NCBI RefSeq assembly: GCF_001039355.2
Contig: NW_019776135.1
Coordinates: forward strand, 430,862 to 494,861
DNA length: 64,000 nucleotides
Direction of reading: 5' to 3'
DNA from: Lingula anatina
Lineage: Eukaryota; Brachiopoda; Lingulata; Lingulida; Lingulidae
Under the pieces are notes generated by a model. The model did not search any database, was not told the origin of the DNA, and saw only the letters and a list, made by a program, of their open reading frames with translations. A program made the position numbers and the translations under genes. This document shows positions 11,348 through 22,307 of the stretch, piece after piece; position 1 is the stretch's first letter; every line of letters begins with the position of its first letter.

Positions 11348-11566
11348 TCAACTTGGAGCAAGTTTATGGAGCAATTGCCGTACCATATCTTGGAAAACAT
11401 CTTTATCAACACTATGGCCACTCTTTATAAGCGGAATGTAGTAATCAAAGACTGTTTCATCCCAGGAATTTGCTAACCATGCCTTTGATATCCTTCACAG
11501 AAGCTACCTTGTTATCCAAGCTTTCAGGTTTAAAATATCCAAAATCAATCAGAAACTTTCACTTAG
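11348..11566 (-). pseudogene. Coding-like stretch with a frame break
   Basis: Two adjacent minus-strand frames are open and protein-like. The first contains KFLIDFGYFKPESLDNK and KDIKGMVSKF. The second contains SWDETVFDYYIPL, HSVDKDVFQDMV and RQLLHKLAPS before the stop at 11350-11348. They meet near 11470, where a single-base difference in 'gttagcaaattcc' would separate them; alternatively the 'ggttag' there is a splice acceptor. I do not recognise the family. It is either a decayed gene or transposon fragment, or two true exons. Confidence 0.3.
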
Positions 11567-11890
11567 AGCCAAGGAAAAATAATAATTACTGAACATGTGT
11601 GTGTATGCATGTATTTGTATGCACACATGCCAACAGCTATATGAAAAAAGAATTTCTAAGCAAAAAAATGTCCGTACTGGACAAGTTAATGTGTTTACCG
11701 TTTCACTGTCCTAATATCTCTCTGTCATGCTACAAACAACTTGTATTTTTACATAGACAAACAAAAGCCCTGTGTTCCACAACCCTCATTTTCAACTCCT
11801 CCTGCTTTTTTGTTTTCTAAAATACAAGCAATTTTTCCAGCACACACTGCCAGGCATTTGGCTGTTAGACACACATCTGTCTGTGTCTAA

Positions 11891-12106
11891 GGCTCTGTTC
11901 TCACAACTTTTAGATCGATCTATCACCGCGGGGAGTCTCACTAGATAACTGTCAGATAATCCGCCTTAAGTGTCCGTCCCCGCCTACTACAAGCTATAAG
12001 GGGTAATTAACTTTCGTGTCCGCCCGGCTGACAGCTATTTAGCGTGAACCCCCAGGGAGTTAGGTGGATCCAATGTAGGTCGATCTAATCTATGAGAATG
12101 GGGTGT
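11891..12106 (+). mobile_element. M2 MITE, copy 1
   Basis: A roughly 215-bp element present four times (also 19808-20031, 45781-46000, 46520-46733). Conserved parts are the terminal 'ttttagatcgatctat', 'gggagtctcactaga', 'gtccgcctac', 'ggggtaattaact', and 'tagcgtgaacccccaggga' followed by 'gttaggt'. Both ends carry the gatcgatcta motif in opposite orientation, giving imperfect terminal inverted repeats. There is no coding capacity. Its right end abuts the palindrome at 12103-12200. Confidence 0.8.
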
Positions 12107-12200
12107 AAGGCTTCGTTCACATGCAATGTCTATTTTCTATTTTTCTATTTTCGGTATGNAAAATAGAAAATAGACATTGCATGTGAACGAAGCCTTACAC
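12103..12200. repeat. 98-bp near-perfect palindrome with an N near its centre
   Basis: Arms of about 40 bp (12103-12142 and 12161-12200) are exact reverse complements, around an 18-base centre containing an N at 12159. The outer part contains 'aggcttcgttcacatgc', which resembles the ends of PIF/Harbinger-type MITEs, so it may be a tiny foldback MITE. The N and perfect symmetry leave a read or assembly artefact possible. Confidence 0.8.
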
Positions 12201-12632
12201 AACTATTCATCTTTGTGATGGCCAGTGTAGTCCACAAATGCTTGAAACATGCTATTTGAGCTTTCATTGTAGTAGTAACACACCACCTAATGGCCTTGAG
12301 TAGAATATATATATATGTTGGAAACAAGAGGAGGCCTGTTTATCTGATTGCATTCAGCAAGAGTCCCTGTGGAGTTACTGCCCATGAGCTAGGGTGACCA
12401 AATTCATTTTGAACAATCTCAAATTCACATTTTCGCTAAATGTTAAGATAACTTATTTGTCTGAAGACAATAAAGAACATCAAATTAATATTACAAATTT
12501 ATCAGTAATATATCTTTGTTTTGACTCTCAATATCAATTTGGTTAAAACAACAATATAAGACAGCACCCAATCTTGAATCACATATCACATTACTACCCT
12601 GAGTGTCAGAGCAACGTAAAAGCTAGCCTGCT

Positions 12633-13008
12633 AAATATACCTTGTGGTGGAGTCGCTTTTACTAACTCTGAAGACCAGCGGCCATGAAAGTTTTCCATCA
12701 ATCAAATAGAACTGCTCCGCAGTGAAAATGCAGTTGAATGTCATCAGACCAAAATAAAACGTAAAACAAATTTAATTCTGCTTTATTTAATTTTATTTGC
12801 TGCATTTCAGATGTAAAGCTAAATATACCTTGTGGTGGAGTCGCTTTTACTAACTCTGAAGACAAGCGGCCATGAAAGTTTTCCATCAATCAAATAGAAC
12901 TGCTCCGCAGTGAAAATGCAGTTGAATGTCATCAGACCAAAATAAAACGTAAAACAAATTTAATTCTGCTTTATTTAATTTTATTTGCTGTATTTAAGAT
13001 GTAAAGTA
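12633..13008. repeat. 188-bp direct tandem duplication
   Basis: Units 12633-12820 and 12821-13008 are nearly identical; the differences seen are accag/acaag and gcatttcag/gtatttaag. On the minus strand each unit has an open stretch (FNCIFTAEQFYL, then LIDGKLSWPLVFRVSKSD) ending at a GTATAT donor-like site, so an exon may have been duplicated. No family was recognised. The high identity implies a recent event or an assembly duplication. Confidence 0.85.
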
Positions 13009-13089
13009 AAAAAATAAATAATATTCTTCGGAAAGAAAAGATATATCCAATGTTTTTGTATTTTTTGCTTATCAAAGAACATTTAGTCC

Positions 13090-13500
13090 TGAGATACACA
13101 CGTGTACAATACATGTGCTTGCCGTGTGCCAAATTTGACAGCTACACTGTATGCCTGATACCACTATAAGGGCTGCGCAATGGCTACACGAAAATAAGTT
13201 TTTACAGCAGAATGTTGCTTGTATTGTGGCACTGACCTTCGACTGCAAGATATTTTCATTTCAAACTTCTAACTCCGCGTCAGGCACTTTAATTGCTTCT
13301 TGTCTCGCCTGCACGAGACTTCAGCGCAAGGCGGGAAAGGCAGCTCCAGGCGGCTAAACCTGTGACGTACGAGACTTATGACTTCCAAATATGGATCCAG
13401 GCGGACACAGCTGTGACGTGTGACTTCCAAATATGGAAGCGCCCCAGGCAGAATTTTGAAGAAGAACGCCCCCGAGTTGCCACTGTTCGCTAGAGTCTGG
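13090..13500. promoter_or_regulatory. CpG-richer, promoter-like segment
   Basis: This stretch has many more CpG dinucleotides than its AT-rich surroundings, two copies of 'tgacttccaaatatgga', and TGACGT-type sites near 13373 and 13417 that resemble cAMP-response elements. No downstream exon could be tied to it on either strand, so a promoter is only suggested by composition. Confidence 0.25.
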
Positions 13501-15182
13501 TATTGCTACTATGGGTTATATATGAAATCAAGATCGAGCTGGCAATACTGGAATCTAGAACCTAGGGTACACATTACTGGTTTGTTACCTCTTCCAATTC
13601 AGTATTGGAAATTTTTATGGTTCACCTATTTTTGTTTAATTTCTATGGTGAAAGACACACAGGAGAAGCATTAAATGGCAGGCCAGTAGCCAGCAATTTT
13701 TAAGGGGGGGGGGGGGGCTTCTTGTCAAAAAGTCGAACCATTAACATGAAATCTTTGCATACTTAGATCACATTTTACCCAGAGCATATCTTTTCCTGGC
13801 AAAAAGGGGAGTCCATTTAACCCCCCCCCCCTTCCCAGATACTAACCTGACTGGTTTCAATATGAAAGAATACTTGTTGTCTATAAGGCCAATAGACCAA
13901 GGAAGTACACAGCAAATATCATCAGTTTTATTTCTTGTGCAATCACCCCAGCCTGTAAAGTCGGTGTTTCAGTGGAGCTGGCTTTGGTTAGCTTACCTTT
14001 TAATCAGAGAGCTGAGAAAGAAGCAAGTCAACAAAGCTTGGACATAGCCATTTGAACTCAGTAAACACGCTGATATTAATAAGCTTCAGGAGGTCTAATA
14101 CACAGCAAGATGTCCTTGACTTTAGTTTGCAACAGTAAACAAGTCATCGGTCATCATGACATAACAACTGTTCCTAAACTTATTGTGAAAAGAGACAAAT
14201 GGAAGGTTTTAAAGGCCACCAAACTTTGAAAGAGAAAATCTTCACATTAAGGAGCATTTAAATACACAAAAGCAGCATTAAAATGCACAAAAAAGTTTAA
14301 TCTTTACTATCTAAAAATTCTTAATTCTGAACATTTACTTTGTCATGTAGCATAACACCCATGCTTCCAAGCCCTATATGGGTTCATCTGACCAATTTCC
14401 ATCAGCAATCAAGAAGCCATTTGAAATATCATCTCTGGAATGACTACTGGCATACTGAACTCTACTTCACTGACCATGACATACAGAGAGGCTGCATTCA
14501 ACTTGGTTTGAACAAAACTGATCTCAGCTGTAAATCAAGACCGCCATCACCTCAGTTATCTATCCCCTGCACTATGCCTTCTTCCCCCTATCCTTAGTCA
14601 TCTATCGCCTAAGCTAGTCATCTATCCCCTATGTTATTATTGAACTGAGCTACTGGCCTCAGGAGTAGCAGAAAGGTTTGCATTGAGTGAAATGGTAGGA
14701 TTTTGGGTGGGGGTTATACAAAAACAGATTTTATAATAAACCAGTTGAACATGACCCCAAGGGACCTTACAATGTCAATTTGCAGATATTTTCTTGTACA
14801 GCTGCCCAGTGACCAGGTTATCAGAAGTTAACACAGTCATGTATAGAGCCAAATTATAATTAATGTATAAAGCAATCTCGCAACACAGGCTGACATAAGC
14901 AAGCATGAGTGCCAATGCACACAAGCAACTATTACTGAACAAGCAGTAAGATTTTTCACATACCTTCTGACTAAAGAAGGACATTATTACATATATTTAA
15001 GTATTATTAATATTTTTATTATTATCATCCTTTAAACAGATGTAAGTGATAAGTTACCTTGCACAAAATTGCATAGTCAACTTGACAGACTAGATAACAA
15101 ACTCTGCTTACAGGGAGAATATTTTTGTTCCAGCTTTCTATTCCATTCAGGAAAAAAAAAATAATCTAAGTCAGCCTATATA

Positions 15183-15322
15183 NACATATGCTGAAAAAAA
15201 GGAAAAAACAGCATAACTAGTAAAATAGTGGCCCGATCATGCCAATTTTCGAACTTGACCTGCGTTTTAGTAAGATTGATTACTCTTGTGAGTTTCATGA
15301 CAACAGGCCTAACGGTTTTCCT
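15183..15322 (-). repeat. R2 repeat, left part of a copy split by piggyBac
   Basis: This is R2 in reverse orientation ('gcataact', 'gtggcccgatcatg', 'ttcgaacttgacctgcg', ending 'ggttttcc'). It resumes at 18455 with 'aatgtgtt', exactly as in the uninterrupted R2 units near 6833-6855 and 7170-7190 read in reverse. The piggyBac element therefore inserted into this copy. Confidence 0.8.
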
Positions 15323-17219
15323 TAACTCATTGTCCCCTGTAGTGAATACTGCTCTATGCCCTACAGCCATTAATACCAAATCTGACCACCACCAGGCGGT
15401 GGCGCCACTGTCTGCACTCTCCCATATCCCTAAGGAAATCCAATATGGCTGCCCTCAATCACTGTTGTTTTGTTTATTTCATTTTGTTGGGCTTTATAAG
15501 ACATGAAATTTGTTTAATTTAAAATTCTTTATAACTGAACATATTTAGGATTTTGTTATTTATTGAATGAAGAAGATCAAGTCTGAAGTATTTGATCTGT
15601 ATTACAAAACAATGAATATAAGTAAAAAAAATGTTTATTAAATCTATGTAAAATGTAATACTTGTTGAGAATATATCATTAAGTATCAAAGTAGAGACTA
15701 AACAAAATTCTACAAAATATAATTCAAACATGAGCACCAGATAACAATAAAAGTTTCTAATTCATAATGCAGTTAGCACCACAAATCTCACAATGAATAC
15801 TGTTGAGGTTATCTGACTTTTATAACTAAAATAAACACACTGTCAAATATAAAATAATTGGCACAAAGGATTGAAAACAATAGTAAAAATGCAATATTCT
15901 AAATATATAAGTATAAATATTGTTTTTATAATCAATACTGAAAAGAAAACAATATATGATACAAAACATGAGCATTTAATGAGCATGTACATTGTGTAGA
16001 CAATAAAAAGCTACACTATATATGTTATAACTACAAAACTGTCACTATAAAAACTATATTTAATATTTCCTTTAAGTATATACTGACTACTTACAGTGAG
16101 CAATAAGCAGTTACAAATTACCTGCAAATTTATAGAAGAAAAAAAATACTAGTATTTGATAAAATGTATTCAATACATGCACCAACATTCTACATGTTCA
16201 AGTTCAAGACATTCTACATGTTCAGTTCAAGAGATTATAAAAATAAAATTAATTTGGCACATGTGAAATAAAGGTGACATAGTTACAGATGTTGATGATA
16301 TGGTTCAAAACAGTCAATACACAGGCTGACACTGCAACCAGAGCACTGTACCCTGGACTCCCTTCTTTGTCCATTTTTGCTGCACTGCCTACATCTACCT
16401 GCCTTCACAGTTTTCCGAGGTAAGTGACTTGTGCCTTGGGGGTCTACATTTGAGGTAAGTTTTCTCTTCCGACCGTTGCGATATGTTCCGATGAGCCTCT
16501 TGGATAAATTCATGGTAAAATCCATCAGAGTACGAGGCAAAACCCTTCCAGATTTTGATTGAAGGATGTGGTTCTGTGACTCTTTCATACAGATGAAGGC
16601 ATTGCATTTGGCTACATCAAACAAAAACCAGAAAACATAGAGCCACCATTTCTTTGAGGTTCTGTAGGTGCAGTACTCATTTCGTAGTTGATCTGCCCTG
16701 TCCACTCCATTCATGTAGGCATTATACTCTGAGACTGTCACCGGACAAGAAACTCGCAGAATTTCTCCAGTTTTCTGCTTTCTGTTTGTGTAGCCAATTG
16801 CAGATGCTGGATCCTCTGCAGTGGACAGGAAATGTATAACTTTCTTGTCTTTCCATGCCACTGCTATCATTTCTCCCTTCTGTACCATTCTGTTCTCCCC
16901 TTGAACCTTAACGCAGTTATTTGGAAGAAGGTTGCTGGGATAACCCCTCCTGTTGGACCTCACTGTCCCCCTGGCATAGATATTCATATCCAGCAACTCT
17001 TCAAATAACTGTGGACTAGAGAAATAATTGTCCATATTAACAATATGGTTGACGCCACTGATGTTTTCACAGAGGTCTAGTACAACTCTGGCACCTAAAC
17101 CAATCTCGGGCTGACCTCGATTTCCTTGTCTGCCAGTGTAAATCTGTAAAAAAAAAAAATAATAAATAATAATAATAAACTTGCACTCACTTGGAACATC
17201 ATAGTCTTGTTTCTATTCT

Positions 17220-17254
<35 letters not shown>

Positions 17255-18454
17255 AAAACACCTATAGCACTTAATTATTAAGTTTTGCAAGCATACTACT
17301 AATTATGTAAACTAACTGTGTGATCAAAATACTAGATTAAACTTACCTGGAATTCATTTAGGTAACCATTTTCAGGGTCTGCTCTCACCCAGACTTTTAT
17401 CCCATATTTTGTAGGCTTGGCTGGTAAATATTGGCGAAAGCCTAGTCGTCCCCTGAATGCAATCATACCTTCATCCACACTGGTGTTTTGGTGTGGATTA
17501 TAATTTTGAAGGCATTTTTGATTTAATATGTCAAGAATGGGCCTAACATGCAACAGTCTGTCATGGCCAGGCTCCCCTCTGTCTGGGAGATCTCTCCCCC
17601 ATGTTTTGTTTGCATGAAAATATTGCTGAATCTTGTCAAACCTGTCCCTGGTCATCACTGTTGGTATGAAAAGATTACCTAAAAGGTAATCATTTGACCA
17701 GTACTGGTCATAGCGTGGCAGGTACAAGATACTCATGGCAACCCTGATGCCAAGCCATGCTTTAAGTTCGGGCAGTGTTATTTCTCTCCACTTAGAGTCA
17801 TTGGCACCTTTGTATGCTGCATATAAATTGGTATTTTCAACCAAAATATTCAGTATCTCATCAGAGAAAAACAGTTTAAAAAAATCTAGTTCATCTTTAT
17901 CACCTGTCAGTTCATGTGTGCATCCAGGCTCCTCGCCACAGAAAGGCTCTTTATCCACCCCTACTAGATCGTTTTCCCATTGATTTCTTCTAAAATCTTC
18001 ACTACTGTTATCTATTTCATCAAAAGACTCTGAATTTGTGGTGTTATTCAAAGAAATATCGCTAAAATCATCGCTGTCAGACTCGCTTTCACTATTAAAT
18101 CCAGAAAATTCAGACCCGGAGCTCTCCTCAAAAATTCTTCGTATTTCCTCCATGTGCGTATCTCCCGCGGCCCGAATAATGTTTACATTATGTACTATGG
18201 TATTCTAATTTTTATTGGCTAAAAGAAAACCAACTACCAATCACAAAACAAGCTATTTAAAACTTACCAATCGTAGTTTCTTTCTCATGCCGTCATATGA
18301 AGTCGCTAGGCAAGGGAGGCGCCATATTGGATGCCGTCATACGACGGCAGTCGGGAAGGGGTACTATTAATATTACGACGTCAAATGACGACGCTCGGGA
18401 TAGAAACTGGAAAACATCGACGGCAAATGACGGCGGTAGGGGACAATGAGTTAA
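15323..18454 (-). mobile_element. piggyBac-superfamily DNA transposon, apparently complete
   Basis: The element body is 15327-18450 (3124 bp). It is flanked by TTAA at 15323-15326 and 18451-18454, the target duplication typical of piggyBac. Terminal inverted repeats are 13 bp and perfect: ctcattgtcccct at the left and its reverse complement at 18438-18450. The right subterminal region has short palindromic motifs (gtcatacgac, gtcaaatgac, ggcaaatgac). It encodes one two-exon transposase on the minus strand. It sits inside an R2 repeat whose empty-site sequence can be inferred from paralogues in this window. Intact ends and coding frame suggest recent, possibly current, mobility. Confidence 0.93.
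16283..18153 (-). CDS. piggyBac transposase (PGBD-like), intact, two exons
   Basis: Cuts and pastes the element at TTAA sites using a DDD catalytic core. Exons are 17347-18153 and 16283-17143; the donor is CAG/GTAAGT and the acceptor is tttttacag, phase 0, giving 555 residues, in the family's size range. The N-terminus (about 1-60) is acidic and Ser-rich. The core follows: SVDEGMIAFRGR (first Asp, about 227), NHIVNMDNYFSS (second, about 307) and NGVDRADQLRNEY (third, about 417). The C-terminus (about 520-552) is a Cys/His-rich zinc-binding motif (CRQCSKNG, QCSGCS, CIDCFEPYH), as in piggyBac transposases. The short intron contains a 32-base A run (17221-17252). No stop or frameshift was seen. 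Domestication is not indicated because the flanking terminal repeats are intact. Confidence 0.93.
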
Positions 18455-18740
18455 AATGTGTTTACAGGGTTGCATATATGCTGAAAAGTGATAAAACAGC
18501 ATAACTTCTACAATAATGGCCCGATCATGCTGATTTTCGAACTTGACCTGCGTTTTATGAATATTCATCAGCTCTGTAAATATAAAACCAAAAAATAAAA
18601 CTGTGTTCCACTTATCGTGTTTACAGTGAAAGTGCACGGCGACGGCATTGCCATCGGCATCGGCATCGGCATCGGCGACGACAGACGCAGGTGATGGCAA
18701 TATGTACAGACACATCTGTGTCTGTACATAAAAATACAGA
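18455..18740 (-). repeat. R2 repeat, right part, with a terminal hairpin
   Basis: Continues the R2 copy interrupted by piggyBac. It has a short (gcatcg) simple repeat around 18653-18675 and ends in a perfect short palindrome near 18702-18729 built on 'tgtacagacacatc' and its complement. Related hairpins end other R2 copies (near 41366, 41558 and 49682). Confidence 0.75.
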
Positions 18741-19807
18741 AAACTGCAGGTAAATTTGTATAAAGTCATACGGCACCTTTATTTTTCACAATCACCAATA
18801 TCAGTAAGGTTTACCTAATAGTTGTTCATGAGACAAGGTCTTTAACAAGGAAAAACAAACAAACAAAAAAGCATGAACTTTATCACAACTCAAATTAGAA
18901 AAAGAAATACAATACAAGACAGAACTCCTCTTAAAAAAATTAATTTCCTAATGACTACCAAAAACAAAGAAAAACTCGATCATTGACTATGGATTTCTCA
19001 TACTCTTCTGTTCTGCGTGGGTTTCACGTTTATAGATTTAACTGGAAACCAGTTATCGGTGAAACACCGATGGTGGATGTTGATGATCAGTCGGCCGGCA
19101 GAAGTTAAGAAATGATAATAAACAGTAAGTAATTTATGTGTACTGATGCTTTCATTAATTTCTAAATAACAATAGGGTTTTAAAACTGGCCTGCAGCTGC
19201 CGGCGGGCAGGTTGAGTCCTTCAATCGTCTCATTCAAAAACAGCACAAATACATGATAACAATCTCTCCTGTCAAGTGGCATTTCCTTTGTTTGGAACGG
19301 TGGTCTGAAAACTCGCTTTGACGAATCATGGGGCGAGTTTCAATTGGGCACACTTTCTTGCGTTCGGAAAATTTAAATTGTGCCCAAGGTGAGTTTAGCG
19401 ATCGTTCGTACAGAACGGAGACAAAAAATTCAGATTCAGAGAAAAAACGTTTCGTTCGTAATTATTGCGGCGTTCGTATAGATTGGAGAATTACCGTATT
19501 TTTTGACAGGAAATTTGTATGAGCCATGTTTCTGGTCATGTTGGGTTTTGGCCAGTCTGATTAAGATTAGCTCACCACAGGTAGCAAATGAATCGCAGTG
19601 AATCTGGGTGGGACAAGAGAGGGATTAGATTTGTTCATGCTATCTATAGTATGCCAATCGTGATTAATAAGCTTTGGATGGTCTAATACACAGCAAGGTG
19701 TCCTGTGATGTCAGTGAGTGGGGCAGCTGGGGGATTAGATTGGTTGACTAAGGTCTGCTTTTTGTAATTTAACATGTTAGTTACAGTGACTGTGGGTGGG
19801 ACTAAGA

Positions 19808-20031
19808 TCCCATTCCCATAGATTTTAGCTCGATCTATCCCTGTGGGGAGTCTCACTAGATTACTGTCAGCTTAGCTGGCTTAAGCGTCTGTCCCGCCTA
19901 CTAAAAGCTGTAAGGGGGTAATTAACTATGGTGCGCGCTCGGCTGACTGCAATTTAGCGTGAACCCCCAGAGAGTTAGGTCGATCTAAATCTAAATCTCT
20001 GGATCAATCTAAATCTCTGGGAATGTACCCT
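19808..20031 (+). mobile_element. M2 MITE, copy 2
   Basis: Full-length copy of the family at 11891, same orientation, with both ends readable: 'cccattcccatagatttta' at the left and 'ctctgggaatgtaccc' at the right form the terminal inverted repeat. Near its right end the motif 'cgatctaaat' is duplicated, as in copy 3, so copies 2 and 3 form a subfamily. Confidence 0.82.
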
Positions 20032-20242
20032 TAGATGTACTCGTTGTTATAAGATAAGATGATAATGTAAAAAATAAATGTAGATAGAGGAAACAGCAAA
20101 TTAACATATATAGAAAATAAATACTGAACACTAGAAATTTTGGTGGATTTATATGAGAACCCATCTCCCTAACTATTCCCCTACAAAATGTCAATAAGCG
20201 ATATCTGCAATATCAGAGCATTCTCACTCACATGTACACAGA

Positions 20243-20415
20243 CTGGGGTAGCGCTAACACTCGCCAATTTAGCCAAATGCTAAAACTGACTTAAATTGGC
20301 TAAAGAAAAAGGGCTTGATTTGACTTGTTTTAGTCAAATTATAACCATTTTGATAACAAATTGACAAAAATGTGGTGATTTGGCTAAGCGAAAAAAATTG
20401 CTAGTGCTACCCCAG
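20243..20415. mobile_element. 173-bp MITE with 5-bp target duplication
   Basis: The ends are inverted repeats (ctggggtagcgct and agtgctaccccag, with further matching into 'ggctaa'). The flanking pentamer acaga occurs at 20238-20242 and 20416-20420. The interior is AT-rich with short internal inverted repeats and no coding frame. Superfamily is not assigned. Confidence 0.75.
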
Positions 20416-21411
20416 ACAGATAAGCATTCACAGACCCATATCATTATTTGTCCTTATGAAAAATGAGACGAAACCAACTGAGACTGACTGATTAATTTAC
20501 CAAGAAACAAGCACACAAAATCAAGCAAACAATCTTAGTTCTTAGGCCAAACCTCTGTGAGAACCAGTCCTGATAACATCTCTGAAACAGAGGCAGAATG
20601 TACATTATCCAGGAACTAAGGCTACTAGGCTCACATTATCCAGGATCTAGTCCAACTGATCAAAGTTGTCTTAAACCCAAACAAAATTCTCTTCCAGTTA
20701 ATGTGTACTTACACCATCTTTAACAAAACAGACTTAAAAAGCAGAGGTCATCTTACTTAAAACACACATAACCTCATGCAGGTGAAGGCTTCTCTGCAAA
20801 GTGAGAGAGTGGGAAAAATTATGCATATCCGTTATACGAGCTTACATGAAATGCCAAGTTATAAACTCTACTCAAACTGGTCATTTTTGAGTCCTAACAT
20901 ACACAAACAAGAGCCAAAGAAAAATAGCCTGGTACAGTCGACAGGTGGAAAAAAATAGAAGAAAAAAAAAAACAAACAAAATACTTAAGAGTCATAGTTT
21001 TCACAACACAAAATATATGGGAAAACCACAAACATGTTGAGGTATGTAGTAAGACCTCTGGTGCCTGCGCACATGGTAAAAACATACCAATGTGAGGTCT
21101 GGGAGAGAAAGGCTACAAGTTTACAAATAACCAGGTCAAATAAGACCAAGTATCCCATAAAATTTAATTTTACTCTTGGTGCTCTTCTGTGCCCTGCACC
21201 ACAAAATTGCTCCAAAACACTTCCAAGTTTATTGCTCATTAACCTTTCATAAAACTGCCACAGAAAGCAGTAAATCTTCGATAATTAAAATGTATCAAGA
21301 ATACTGAGAGAGTTGAATCAACACTAATTTTTACAGGAAACGCATCAATCACAAGCTGAGTGAAATGTTAGAGCAGGGGAGGTGTCCTGTTTAAGTAGGC
21401 TAATGAAATGT

Positions 21412-21626
21412 TCAGACTGAACAAGGAAGGCTGCCTAGTACAAACACAGCCTGCCTGGTACGACCTTTTTGTTCAGAAGCATGGCATTTTGGCAAATCAA
21501 AAAGTAGCGGATTGTCCTGAAAGGGGTCACTTTCTTGGAAGAGCCCAATTTCTGCTGTAGTGTTGTGATAATCAACAGCTGTTGCAGGCTGAGCAGACAT
21601 CAGGAAATTAGATGAATACAGGACAG
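21412..21626 (-). CDS. Possible 3'-terminal exon, unidentified product
   Basis: On the minus strand a strong acceptor (long T tract, then tag at 21627-21629) opens a 71-codon frame to a TGA at 21414-21412. The frame includes FLMSAQPATAVDYHN, TTAEIGLFQESDPFQD and NPLLFDLPKCHASEQ. An AATAAA lies roughly 180 bp downstream on the same strand, near 21230. No upstream partner exon and no family were recognised. Composition and splice site support a real exon; function is unknown. Confidence 0.35.
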
Positions 21627-22307
21627 CTAAAAAAAAAGAAGGGGAAAAAAAGCAAGAAAAAATTCTCATAGGCTCCCCCCCCCCCCCTCCCATTTCAAAT
21701 TTTTATTGCCTTTTGACTTAAATGGATTGAAATCAAGCTTTATTTTTCTCATACGCTCACCTGCATACACTGAGAAACAAGTGACTCACAGAAGTCTTCA
21801 ACTTCAGGGGTATCTCCTTTGATTTAGATACAGAAATAACTAAATGACAAACTAAATCAAAACAAAATTGATTCTTAACGCTCACTGAAGAAATGTTTTG
21901 TAAATAANACCGTAGTCACATTTTCTGAATATACATGATACATTTATTTTATTAATGAAAATTGATGGTCATTATGCTGATAAGCATTATGTCATGTTGC
22001 TTCAAAATTGAAGAAAACCTTATTTTGGACACTGCTGCCAGGATGACCATTAAGGGAAAACCATGTTACTTATGATTCTTAAACTTACTGAAAAGATTCA
22101 TAGGACTGAAGTGCAGCTTGTGTTGGAAGATCAGAATGATTGCTTTCTGTTTTGGAAGTAATGCAGTTCTTTATGAAATTTTCATTTCTTACATAGTCCT
22201 TGGTATTATATGGATACAATGAATGATCATTCTTTAATTTCCCCTTGGGTAATCACTAGCTAAGTTCAGAGCTATTAAGTCACTTCTTAATTAAGTTTCA
22301 AGAGGCC

